Shown: piece after piece, positions 1 through 7,248 of the stretch | Numbering within the stretch: position 1 is the first letter of the stretch | Layout of the letters: each line of letters starts with the position of its first letter | Origin: JBOGHU01 sp050742255 | GTDB taxonomy: Bacteria > Actinomycetota > Acidimicrobiia > Acidimicrobiales > CADCSY01 | Length of the DNA stretch: 23,001 nt | NCBI GenBank assembly: GCA_050742255.1 | Contig: JBOGHU010000050.1 | Coordinates: 1-23,001 of the forward strand | Reading direction: 5' to 3' | Notes under the pieces: generated by a model | Told to the model about the DNA's origin: nothing | Database searches by the model: none | Seen by the model: the letters and a program-made list of their open reading frames with translations, nothing else | Position numbers and translations under genes: made by a program

Positions 1-192
1 GGGGTGGCCGCCCTGGGCCAGGCCACCGCCGGGCTGGCGGCCCGCTTCGACGACCGGGTGGTCGACCCCGGGATCCGGGGGGTGGCCGCCCTGGGCCAGG
101 CCACCGCCGGGCTGGCGGCCCGCTTCGACGACCGGGTGGTCGACGCCGGGATCCGGGGGGTGGCCGCCCTGGGCCAGACCACCGCCCGGCTG
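1..192 (+). repeat. 78-bp in-frame tandem repeat in nuoL
   Basis: Bases 1-78 and 79-156 are identical except for one base (C at 67, G at 145; Pro versus Ala). A third copy begins at 157 and matches for about 36 bp with two differences before diverging. Each unit encodes 26 residues starting GVAALGQATAGL and ending with a VVD-x-GIR segment. The following VDGAVRGLAGL segment looks like a further degenerate copy. The array touches the window edge, so more copies may lie upstream. The near identity suggests a recent duplication or gene conversion. Confidence 0.95.
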
Positions 193-366
193 TTGTCGGC
201 CGTGAGCGAGGGCGGCGTGGACGGGGCGGTCCGGGGCCTGGCCGGGCTGGTGGGCGCCGCCGGCCGGGACAGCCGCCGCCTGCAGACCGGCCTCACCCAC
301 CAGTACTACGTGGTCGTGGCTGCCGGCGTGGTGGCCCTGGTGGCGGCCACGGTGGCGTGGCGGTAG
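1..366 (+). CDS. nuoL: NADH-quinone oxidoreductase subunit L, C-terminal end (5' part outside window)
   Basis: The frame is open from base 1 and ends at a TAG at 364-366, so only the last 121 residues are visible. NuoL is the distal antiporter-like membrane subunit of complex I. Its C-terminus is a long lateral amphipathic helix followed by a last membrane helix. Here a short RRLQTG motif, typical of the NuoL tail, precedes a hydrophobic segment of about 20 residues (roughly YYVVVAAGVVALVAATVAW) at the very end. Upstream is a 26-residue unit repeated in tandem (see the repeat entry), which would extend the lateral-helix region. nuoM starts 4 bp after the stop, as in standard nuo operons. Assignment rests on the tail motif plus operon position; the core of the protein is not visible. 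Confidence 0.85.
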   Translation, partial: GVAALGQATAGLAARFDDRVVDPGIRGVAALGQATAGLAARFDDRVVDAGIRGVAALGQTTARLLSAVSEGGVDGAVRGLAGLVGAAGRDSRRLQTGLTHQYYVVVAAGVVALVAATVAWR

Positions 367-370
367 TGGC

Positions 371-1861
371 GTGCTGAGCGCGGCCATCGCCGTCCCCCTG
401 GCCGGCGCCCTGGTCCTGGTCGTGGGCGCCCGGGGCTGGCCCTCGGGCCGTCCCCGAGCCTTCGCCACCGTCGTGGCGGCGGTGCCGCTGGCCCTGCTGG
501 TGGCGGCGTGGGCCCGCTTCGAGACCGGGAGCGGCCGGCTGTTCCAGCTGGTGGAGGCGGTCCCCTGGATCCCCTCCCTCGGGGTGGGGTACCGGGTCGG
601 CGTCGACGGCATCGCCCTGGCCGTGGCCACCACCAGCGCCCTGCTGTTCACCCTGGCCGTGGCCTACCCGGTGGACACGAAGGGGCGGGCCCGGCAGTAC
701 TACGGCTGGTTCCTGTTCCTCGAGGCCGTCTCCCTCGGCCTGTTCCTGGCCCTCGACCTGCTGCTGTTCTACGTGCTCTTCGACCTGAGCCTGGTGGGCA
801 TGTACTTCCTCATCGGGCGGTGGGGCCACGGCGACGCCCGGCAGGCCGCCCTCAAGTTCTTCCTGTTCACCCTGGCCGGCTCGCTGGTCATGCTGCTGGG
901 CATCCTGGGGCTGGTCCTCGCCACCGACCCCCTCACCTTCGACATGGCCAGCCTCATCCGCCAGCAGCCCCTGGCTGGGGCGGGGGCACGGGCCGGGCTG
1001 GTCCTGCTGGGGCTGACCTTCGGCCTGGCGGTGAAGACGCCGCTGGTGCCCGTGCACACGTGGCTGCCCCCCGCCCACGTCGACGCCCCCGGGCCGGCGT
1101 CGGCCATCCTGGCCGGGGTGCTGCTGAAGATGGGCACCTACGGGCTCATCCGCATCCCCTACGCCATGATGCGGGAGACCTTCCAGCGCTACGCCGTGGT
1201 CCTGGCCGTGGTGGCCGTGGTGAGCATCCTGTACGGGGCCCTGGTGGCGCTGGGCCAGGGCAACCTCAAGCGGCGGATCGCCTACACCTCGGTCAACCAC
1301 ATGGGCTACACCGTCCTCGGCATCGCCGCCGCCGGGTCCCTGCTGGGCGGGGAGGAGGCTGCCCGGCGCCTGGCCCTCACCGGCGCCACGGTGGAGATGG
1401 TGGCCCACGGGCTGATCACCGGGTCGCTGTTCCTCATCGCCGGCTCGTTCTGGCAGCGGGCCCAGGAGTACGACCTCGACGCCTACGGCGGGCTGGCCGG
1501 GCCCGCCCCCGCCCTCACCGGCGCTACCGTCGTCGCCGCCTTCGCCAGCCTGGGCCTGCCCGGGCTGGCCGGCTTCGTGGCGGAGTTCCAGATCTTCGTG
1601 GGGACCTTCTCCGTCTACCCGGTGCTGGCCGGCATCGCCCTCCTGGGCGTGCTGATCACCGCCGCCCTGTTCCTTCAGCTCCTCCAGAAGCTCTTCTTCG
1701 GGGAGCTCCCCCGGCGGTGGTCGTCCTTCGCCGACCTGGTCCCCGCCGAAGCGGTGGCGCTGGCGGTCGCCCTGGCCGTGGTGGTGCTCATCGGGGTGTA
1801 CCCCCGCTGGCTGCTGGCCGTCATCGACAGCGCCAGCACCATCTTGGTGGGGGCCGGCTGA
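371..1861 (+). CDS. nuoM: NADH-quinone oxidoreductase subunit M
   Basis: Antiporter-like proton-pumping membrane subunit of complex I, 496 aa, close to the usual length of about 500. It starts at GTG 371, 4 bp after nuoL. It is hydrophobic throughout with about 14 membrane helices. Family landmarks are present: Lys222 in VKTPLVPVHTWLP (TM7 lysine), Lys253 in LLKMGTYG (TM8), and a Glu in the TM12 segment GFVAEFQIF. The TM5 position that is normally Glu (Glu144 in E. coli NuoM, in a W/F-E-x-x-L-x-P-M-Y context) is Asp138 here (FDLSLVGMYFLIG), and the usual Pro is Gly. nuoN follows after 2 bp, so the two genes are co-transcribed and probably translationally coupled. Confidence 0.95.
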   Translation: MLSAAIAVPLAGALVLVVGARGWPSGRPRAFATVVAAVPLALLVAAWARFETGSGRLFQLVEAVPWIPSLGVGYRVGVDGIALAVATTSALLFTLAVAYPVDTKGRARQYYGWFLFLEAVSLGLFLALDLLLFYVLFDLSLVGMYFLIGRWGHGDARQAALKFFLFTLAGSLVMLLGILGLVLATDPLTFDMASLIRQQPLAGAGARAGLVLLGLTFGLAVKTPLVPVHTWLPPAHVDAPGPASAILAGVLLKMGTYGLIRIPYAMMRETFQRYAVVLAVVAVVSILYGALVALGQGNLKRRIAYTSVNHMGYTVLGIAAAGSLLGGEEAARRLALTGATVEMVAHGLITGSLFLIAGSFWQRAQEYDLDAYGGLAGPAPALTGATVVAAFASLGLPGLAGFVAEFQIFVGTFSVYPVLAGIALLGVLITAALFLQLLQKLFFGELPRRWSSFADLVPAEAVALAVALAVVVLIGVYPRWLLAVIDSASTILVGAG

Positions 1862-1863
1862 CC

Positions 1864-3276
1864 GTGCCGGTCGGCCACGTCGTCCCCCAGATGGTGCTGG
1901 TCGCGGGGGCGGCTGTGACCCTGTTGCACGCCCTGGCCGTGCCCCGGCACCGCCAGTGGGTGGGCGCCTGGCTGGCCCTGGGCACCGTGGCCGCCGCCGC
2001 CGCCACCACCGCCATCCTCATGGCGTCGGTGCCCCAGCAGCTGACCTTCTTCGGGACCTGGGCCGTGGACGGGGCGGCCCAGTGGGCGACGTTGATCGTG
2101 CTGGGCGTTACCGCGGTGGCGATCGGGCTGTCGCCGGAGTGGTTCGGGGACGACCCCCGCCACGGGGAGTACTACAGCGTGCTGCTCTTCTCCGCCCTGG
2201 GGGCCACCCTGATGGCCGGCGCCGCCGACACCATGGAGCTGGTGCTCGGCGTCCTGCTCTCGTCGGTCACCGGCTACACCCTGGCGGCCTACCACCGCCG
2301 CTCGGCGGCGTCGGTAGAGGCCGGCATCAAGTACTTCCTCCTCGGTGCCCTCACCAACGCCCTGCTGCTCGTGGGCGTGGCCCTGCTGTTCGGCCTGGTC
2401 GGCTCCACGATCTACGGCGCCACCCAGGACGGCCTGGCCTCAGGGCCGCCCTCCCCCGCCCTGCCGGTGGCGGCCGGGCTGGTGGCCCTGGGCCTGGCCT
2501 TCAAGCTGGGTGCCGTCCCCGCCCACGCCTGGGTGCCCGACGTGGCCCAGGGGGCGCCGGGGCCAGCGGCGGCGTTCCTCACCGTGGCGCCCAAGGTGGG
2601 CGCCCTGGTGGCCCTGGCCCGCGTCCTGAGCATCCTGCCGGCCGAGCAGGTCGGCTGGCGACCGCTGGCCGCCGTCCTCGCCGCCACCACCATGACCCTG
2701 GGCAACCTGGCGGCGCTGTGGCAGGACGACCTGCGCCGCCTGCTGGGCTGGTCGGCGGTGTCCCAGTCGGGTTACGGGCTGATGGCGCTGGTCGCCGTCG
2801 ACCGCAGCCCCCTGGCCGTGCCCGCCCTGCTGCTGTTCATGGCCGCCTACGCCCTGGCCAACACCGCCGCCTTCGGCGTGGTGGTGGAGCTGCGGGGCCG
2901 AACCAACATCGGATCCTACCGCGGCCTGGCCGCCGCCCACCCGTGGCTGGCCGCGGCCCTGGCCCTGGCCCTCCTGTCCCTGGTCGGGGTGCCCCCCCTG
3001 GCCGGGTTCACCGGGAAGCTCACGCTCTTCGCCGCCACCATCGACGCCGGCTACCTCTGGCTGGCGGTCCTCGGTGTGGGCAACACCGTGGTCTCGCTCT
3101 TCTACTACCTGCGGGTGCTGGGGCCGGTCTACTTCGAGGCCGCGCCGGCTCCGGCACCGGTCCTGGGCCGGTGGGCAGGCACAGCCACCCTGGCCGCCGC
3201 CCTCGGGGTGGTCGTCGCCGGGGTGGCGGCGGAGCCCCTCCTGGCCGGGTTCACCAGCGCCCGCCTCCTGCCCTGA
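1864..3276 (+). CDS. nuoN: NADH-quinone oxidoreductase subunit N
   Basis: Third antiporter-like subunit of complex I, 470 aa, with about 14 membrane helices. The GTG start at 1864 lies two bases after the nuoM stop. The open frame runs much further upstream, but that part is antiparallel to nothing real and is just the other frame of nuoM. Conserved lysines are visible: Lys156 (GIKYFLLG), the FKLGAVPAHAW lysine (TM7), APKVGAL (TM8) and GFTGKLTLF (TM12). The TM5 helix reads MELVLGVLLSSVTGY: the position that aligns without gaps to the usual NuoN glutamate (Glu133 in E. coli) is Leu131, while a Glu sits six residues earlier at 125. It is the last nuo gene, ending 21 bp from the convergent hisF. 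Confidence 0.93.
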   Translation: MPVGHVVPQMVLVAGAAVTLLHALAVPRHRQWVGAWLALGTVAAAAATTAILMASVPQQLTFFGTWAVDGAAQWATLIVLGVTAVAIGLSPEWFGDDPRHGEYYSVLLFSALGATLMAGAADTMELVLGVLLSSVTGYTLAAYHRRSAASVEAGIKYFLLGALTNALLLVGVALLFGLVGSTIYGATQDGLASGPPSPALPVAAGLVALGLAFKLGAVPAHAWVPDVAQGAPGPAAAFLTVAPKVGALVALARVLSILPAEQVGWRPLAAVLAATTMTLGNLAALWQDDLRRLLGWSAVSQSGYGLMALVAVDRSPLAVPALLLFMAAYALANTAAFGVVVELRGRTNIGSYRGLAAAHPWLAAALALALLSLVGVPPLAGFTGKLTLFAATIDAGYLWLAVLGVGNTVVSLFYYLRVLGPVYFEAAPAPAPVLGRWAGTATLAAALGVVVAGVAAEPLLAGFTSARLLP

Positions 3277-3297
3277 GGGCGGCCCCGGGTGGCGTCC

Positions 3298-4059
3298 TCA
3301 CGGTGGCGGTCGCACCACGACCCCGGCCCGGGCCAGGGCCTCCTTGGCCTCGGCCACGGTGTGGGCCCCGAAGTGGAAGATGGAGGCCGCCAGCACCGCG
3401 TCGGCGCCCCCGGCCACCGCCCCCTCCACCAGGTGCTGGAGGGTGCCCACCCCGCCGCTGGCGACCACCGGCAGCCCGCAGGCGTCCACCACCCGCCGGG
3501 TCAGCTCCAGGTCGAAGCCCTCCTCGGTGCCATCCCGGTCCATGGACGTGAGCAGGATCTCCCCCGCCCCCAGCCGCTCGGCCTCGGCCGCCCACGCCAC
3601 CGCGTCGCGGCCCGTGGGCGTGCGCCCGCCGTGGGTCCACACCTCGAACCCGCTCCCGCCTCGTCGGGCGTCCACGGCCACCACCACGCACTGGGCGCCG
3701 AACGTGGCCGACAACTCCGCCACCAGCCCCGGGCGGCTCACGGCGGCGGTGTTGACCGCCACCTTGTCGGCGCCGGCCCGCAGCAGGCGCCGGGCGTCGT
3801 CGACCGATCGCACACCGCCGCCCACGGTGAGGGGGATGAACACCTCCTCGGCGGCCCGGCTCACCACCTCCACCATGGTCTCCCGACCGTCGGAAGAGGC
3901 GGTGATGTCGAGGAGGACCACCTCGTCGGCCCCGTCACGGTCGTACCGGGCGGCCAGCTCGACGGGGTCCCCGGCGTCGCGCAGCCCCACGAAGTTGACC
4001 CCCTTCACCGTCCGCCCTCGGTCCACGTCGAGGCAGGGGATCACCCGCACGCTGCGCAC
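3298..4059 (-). CDS. hisF: Imidazole glycerol phosphate synthase, cyclase subunit
   Basis: HisF receives ammonia from HisH and converts PRFAR to imidazole glycerol phosphate plus AICAR (histidine pathway, cytosol). The protein is 253 aa, a (beta/alpha)8 barrel. The start GTG 4059 places the two catalytic aspartates exactly at Asp11 (IPCLDVD) and Asp130 (VVAVDARR), matching family numbering. GTG 4062, one codon earlier, is the alternative. The conserved phosphate-binding segments TVGGGV and VASGGVG are present, as is a THGGR motif. It is the last his gene on this strand, separated from hisA by 125 bp that holds inverted repeats and a possible -10 element, so it may be expressed partly on its own. 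The partner hisH lies upstream of hisA. Confidence 0.96.
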   Translation of the reverse strand: MRSVRVIPCLDVDRGRTVKGVNFVGLRDAGDPVELAARYDRDGADEVVLLDITASSDGRETMVEVVSRAAEEVFIPLTVGGGVRSVDDARRLLRAGADKVAVNTAAVSRPGLVAELSATFGAQCVVVAVDARRGGSGFEVWTHGGRTPTGRDAVAWAAEAERLGAGEILLTSMDRDGTEEGFDLELTRRVVDACGLPVVASGGVGTLQHLVEGAVAGGADAVLAASIFHFGAHTVAEAKEALARAGVVVRPPP

Positions 4060-4073
4060 CACCCCCCACGGTA
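4060..4073 (-). promoter_or_regulatory. Possible leaderless promoter of hisF
   Basis: On the minus strand TACCGT (4068-4073) lies 5 nt before GTG 4062 and 8 nt before GTG 4059. The same hexamer precedes the VIT-family gene start at 11377. No clear -35 box is visible. Confidence 0.4.
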
Positions 4074-4081
4074 ACGAGCCG

Positions 4082-4176
4082 GGCCACCCACTCACCCGGG
4101 CTGGCCGGGCCGGTCCGGCTTCGTGCGCGCCCGACCCGACCAGGGCCGGCCCCCCGTGCACGAAGCCCGGGTGGCC
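4082..4176 (-). repeat. Competing inverted repeats in the hisA-hisF spacer
   Basis: Three perfect inverted pairings share one right-hand side: GGCTTCGTGC 4117-4126 with 4158-4167 (10 bp), CACCCGGGC 4093-4101 with 4165-4173 (9 bp), and GGCCACCC 4082-4089 with 4169-4176 (8 bp). They overlap, so not all can form together in the hisA-to-hisF transcript. This could be a terminator or attenuator-like structure after hisA. There is no U-tract. Confidence 0.5.
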
Positions 4177-4184
4177 GGTGCCGG

Positions 4185-4928
4185 TCAGCCGTCCCCCCCC
4201 ACGGCCGCCACCGCCTCCGCCACCGTGAACCGTCCCTCGTACAGGGCGGTCCCCACCACCACCCCGGCCAGGCGGCGGCTGCCGGACCCCACCGTGGCCA
4301 GGGCCCTCAGGTGATCGAGGCTGCCGATCCCTCCGCTGGCCACCACCTCCAGCCCGGTCGCCTCCACCACCGACGCCAGCCCGTCCAGGCCGGGACCGGC
4401 CAGGGTGCCGTCCCGAGCGATCTCGGTGACCACCACCGCCGCCACCCCCGCCTCCTCGGCCCGGTCGACGGCTTCGAGGAGGCCCACCCCGCTGGCCCGG
4501 CCCCATCCCCGGATGGCCACCTCCCCGCCGCGGACGTCGACGCCCACGGCCACGGCGCCGGGATGGCGAGCGGCCAGGCGTCGCACCAGGTCAGGGTCCT
4601 CCACCGCGGCCGTGCCCAGCACCACCCGGTCGACGCCGGCGCCCAGCAGGGCGGTGGCGGTGGCCTGGTCCCGGATCCCGCCGCCGGCCTGGACGCGGGC
4701 GGCCGAACCCACCGCCGCGGCCACCGCCACCACAGCGGCCCGGTTGGCGCCGACCCCGCTCCGGGCCCCGTCGAGGTCGACCACGTGGACCCACGGGGCC
4801 CCGGCGGCGACGAAGCCCTGGGCCACGGCCACCGGATCGTCGCCGTAGACCCGCTCCTGGCCGAAGTCGCCCTGGTGGAGGCGGACGCAGCGCCCGCCTC
4901 GAAGGTCGATGGCCGGGTACAGCTCCAC
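4185..4928 (-). CDS. hisA: ProFAR isomerase (phosphoribosylformimino-AICAR-phosphate isomerase)
   Basis: HisA performs the Amadori rearrangement of ProFAR to PRFAR, the substrate of HisHF. The protein is 247 aa, a (beta/alpha)8 barrel. Catalytic Asp8 (PAIDLRGG) and Asp131 (VGVDVRGG) are in place, with phosphate-binding GGGIRD and VASGGIGS. Many actinobacteria use the bifunctional PriA (HisA plus TrpF); PriA has an SGGIRDD motif with a key Ser, whereas this protein has Gly-Gly-Gly-Ile there, so it looks like plain HisA. Arg140 in RGW leaves some doubt. GTG start with an AGGGCGG stretch about 10 nt upstream; hisH ends 21 bp earlier. Transcribed with hisDCBH. Confidence 0.94.
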   Translation of the reverse strand: MELYPAIDLRGGRCVRLHQGDFGQERVYGDDPVAVAQGFVAAGAPWVHVVDLDGARSGVGANRAAVVAVAAAVGSAARVQAGGGIRDQATATALLGAGVDRVVLGTAAVEDPDLVRRLAARHPGAVAVGVDVRGGEVAIRGWGRASGVGLLEAVDRAEEAGVAAVVVTEIARDGTLAGPGLDGLASVVEATGLEVVASGGIGSLDHLRALATVGSGSRRLAGVVVGTALYEGRFTVAEAVAAVGGDG

Positions 4929-4949
4929 CGCCGCCGCCCTCGACCCGCC

Positions 4950-5570
4950 TCAGGCCCCCAGGGCGGCCACGAAGTTGGCCAGCAACCCGAGGCCGGTGGC
5001 ACCGGACTTCTCGGGGTGGAACTGGGTGGCCCACAGCCGGCCCCTCTCCACCGCCGCCACCACCGGGCCCCCGTAGGCGCAGGTGGCGACCACGTGGTTG
5101 CCCGGCTCCGGCGCGAAGGAGTGCACGAAGTAGCTCCAGATGGGCCGGGCCAGGCCGGCCAGCATGGCCGGCTCACCGACGACCTCCAGCACGTTCCATT
5201 GCATCTGGGGCCGCTTGACGCCGTCGGGAAGGCGCCGCACCCGGCCCGCCAGGACCCCGAGCCCGTCTGTGCCGGGGCTCTCCTCGGAGCCCTCGTACAG
5301 CATCTGCATGCCCACGCAGATGGCGAGGAACGGCACCTCCCCGCTCACCGCGTCCCGCACGACCGAGTCCAGGCCCGCCTCCCGGACCGCCTCCATGCAC
5401 CGCCCGAACGCCCCCACCCCGGGCAGGACCACGCCGGCGGCGCCGGCGGCGAGGTCGGGGTCGGGGGTGAGGCGGGCGTCGGCGCCGACCCGCTGGAGCG
5501 CCTTCTGGGCCGAGCGCAGGTTGCCGATCCCGTAGTCGAGCACCGCCACCAGGGGTCGGCGGCCTCCCAC
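4950..5570 (-). CDS. hisH: Imidazole glycerol phosphate synthase, glutamine amidotransferase subunit
   Basis: HisH hydrolyses glutamine and channels ammonia to HisF. The protein is 206 aa, a class I amidotransferase domain. The catalytic triad is visible: Cys85 (AICVGMQML), His185 and Glu187 (TQFHPEKSG). The N-terminus has the family motif LDYGIGNLRS and a PGVGAF oxyanion-region motif. The start is GTG 5570, two bases after the hisB stop, so translation is coupled to hisB. As in many actinobacterial operons, hisH precedes hisA and hisF. Confidence 0.96.
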   Translation of the reverse strand: MGGRRPLVAVLDYGIGNLRSAQKALQRVGADARLTPDPDLAAGAAGVVLPGVGAFGRCMEAVREAGLDSVVRDAVSGEVPFLAICVGMQMLYEGSEESPGTDGLGVLAGRVRRLPDGVKRPQMQWNVLEVVGEPAMLAGLARPIWSYFVHSFAPEPGNHVVATCAYGGPVVAAVERGRLWATQFHPEKSGATGLGLLANFVAALGA

Positions 5571-5572
5571 CC

Positions 5573-6178
5573 CTACAGCCTCCCCTTGGTGGAGGGGATG
5601 CCCTCCCCCTCGACGCGAACCGCGTCGGCCAGGGCCCGGGCCACGCCCTTGAAGGACGCCTCCAGCACGTGGTGGGTGTTCCGGCCACTGCGCATCCGCA
5701 GGTGGAGCGTGACCGCGGCGGTGGTGACGAACGCCCGCCAGAACTCCTCGGCCAGCTGGGGGTCGAAGGGGGGGTCGCCCAGGATGCGCTGGCCGGGGGG
5801 CTCGATCTCGTACACCAGGAAGGGCCGACCCGACAGGTCCAAAGCCACCTCCACCAGTGCCTCGTCGAGGGGCACGGCGATGGAGGCGAAGCGCCGGATG
5901 CCCGACTTGTCGCCCACCGCCTCGGCCAGGGCCTGGCCCAGGGCCAGGCCCACGTCCTCCACCGTGTGGTGGGCGTCGACCGCCAGGTCGCCGCTGGCCT
6001 TCACGGTGAGGTCGAAGCCGCCGTGCCGGCCCAGCTGGGCCACCATGTGGTCGAGGAACGCCAGCCCGGTGCGCACCTCGGACCGGCCCGAGCCGTCGAG
6101 GTCCAGGGACACCTCGACGGCCGTCTCCGCGCTGGCCCGGGAGACGGCGGCGGTCCGGGCGCCGCTGATGGGTCTCAT
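5573..6178 (-). CDS. hisB: Imidazoleglycerol-phosphate dehydratase
   Basis: HisB removes water from imidazole glycerol phosphate to give imidazole acetol phosphate. The protein is 201 aa, the usual length of the monofunctional enzyme, with no histidinol phosphatase domain fused. Metal-binding motifs are present twice, as expected: His44 (FLDHM), the DAHHTVED motif around His70-His71-Glu74, and THHVLE around His169-His170-Glu173. ATG 6178 overlaps the hisC stop by 4 bp (ATGA), so the two genes are coupled. Confidence 0.97.
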   Translation of the reverse strand: MRPISGARTAAVSRASAETAVEVSLDLDGSGRSEVRTGLAFLDHMVAQLGRHGGFDLTVKASGDLAVDAHHTVEDVGLALGQALAEAVGDKSGIRRFASIAVPLDEALVEVALDLSGRPFLVYEIEPPGQRILGDPPFDPQLAEEFWRAFVTTAAVTLHLRMRSGRNTHHVLEASFKGVARALADAVRVEGEGIPSTKGRL

Positions 6179-7248
6179 CCGAGCACCTCGGCCAGGGCGC
6201 CGAGGAAGGCGTCGTCCTCCTCGGGCGTGCCCACGGTGACCCGCAGGCACCCGTCCAGGCCGGGCCACGACGAGCAGTCCCGCACCAGGACCGACCGCTC
6301 CAAGAGCCCCCGCCAGACGCCGCCGCCGTCGCGGCCGGGCACCCTGAAGAGCACGAAGTTGGCCGCCGACGGCCACTGCTCGACCCCGAGCTGGGCCAGG
6401 CCGGCGACCAGGCGCTCCCGCTCGCCCACCACCATGGCCACCCGGTCCCGCATCTCCGCCTCGAAGCGCAGGGCCAGGCGACCGCCGACCTGGGTGAGGG
6501 CGTCGAGGTGGTAGGGCAGGGTGACCCGCTCCAGGTCGGCCACCAGCCAGTCCGGCCCGACCAGGTAGCCGAGGCGGGCGGCGGCCATGGACCAGGTCTT
6601 GGAGTAGGTCCGGGTCACCACCAGGGGCCTGTCCCCGTCCACCAGCTCCAGGGCCGACCACGGCGCGAACTGGCCGTAGGCCTCGTCGACCACCACCACC
6701 CCGGGTGCCCGCTCGACCACCTCGGCCACCAGCTCGGGGCGCTCGAGCATCCCCGTGGGGTTGTTGGGCGAGCACACGAAGGTCAGCGCCGGGCGGGCCC
6801 GACCCAGCACGGTGGCCACCTCGTCGGGGTCGAGGGTCAGGTCGGGCGCCCGCCCGCCGTGGACCACGGCCGTGCCGGTCACCGAGGCGATGTGGCCGTG
6901 CAGGCGGTAGGTGGGCTCGAACACCACGGCGACGCGGCCGTGGCCGCCGTAGGCCAGGCAGAGGAGCTGGATGACCTCGTTGGAGCCCTTGGCCACCAGC
7001 ACCTGGGCGGGTACCACCCCGTGGACGGCGGCCAGGGCCGCCCGCAGCTCGACCGCCCGACGGTCGGGGTAGCGGTTCCAGGCGATGGCGGCCACCTCGG
7101 CGGCCAGCGCCTCCCGCCACGCCGCCGGTGGGGGCAGGGGCGACTCGTTGGTGTTGAGCCGCACGGCCACGTCGACCTGGGGGGAGTGGTAGCCCTCCAG
7201 GGCGGCGAGGTCGTCCCGGCGCCGGGGGCGGGCCCGCACCGGGCTCAC
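6175..7248 (-). CDS. hisC: Histidinol-phosphate aminotransferase
   Basis: A PLP-dependent fold-type I aminotransferase that transfers the amino group of glutamate to imidazole acetol phosphate. The protein is 357 aa. Visible residues: the LNTNESP substrate motif near 31-37, KGSNEVI (cofactor phosphate region), Asn162 in SPNNPTG, Asp188 and Tyr191 in VVVDEAYGQF, the PLP-lysine Lys217 in RTYSKTWSMAAARLGYL, and a C-terminal Arg in LRVTVGT. GTG 7248 overlaps the hisD stop by 4 bp (GTGA). The position in a his operon separates it from other aminotransferases, though side activity on aromatic keto acids is possible in this family. Confidence 0.95.
   Translation of the reverse strand: MSPVRARPRRRDDLAALEGYHSPQVDVAVRLNTNESPLPPPAAWREALAAEVAAIAWNRYPDRRAVELRAALAAVHGVVPAQVLVAKGSNEVIQLLCLAYGGHGRVAVVFEPTYRLHGHIASVTGTAVVHGGRAPDLTLDPDEVATVLGRARPALTFVCSPNNPTGMLERPELVAEVVERAPGVVVVDEAYGQFAPWSALELVDGDRPLVVTRTYSKTWSMAAARLGYLVGPDWLVADLERVTLPYHLDALTQVGGRLALRFEAEMRDRVAMVVGERERLVAGLAQLGVEQWPSAANFVLFRVPGRDGGGVWRGLLERSVLVRDCSSWPGLDGCLRVTVGTPEEDDAFLGALAEVLG

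Noticed and set aside
293..1408. Long open frames antisense to nuoM, and many similar ones elsewhere
   Set aside because: They are rich in Gly, Pro, Arg, His and Gln without hydrophobic cores or motifs, as expected from the empty strand of very GC-rich genes.
508..1863. Long upstream extension of the nuoN frame
   Set aside because: It lies in another frame of nuoM, has low-complexity Pro/Arg/Gly composition, and the NuoN homology starts only at GTG 1864.
3277..3297. Terminator between the convergent nuoN and hisF
   Set aside because: The 21-bp gap holds GC-rich sequence but no stem I could pair convincingly.
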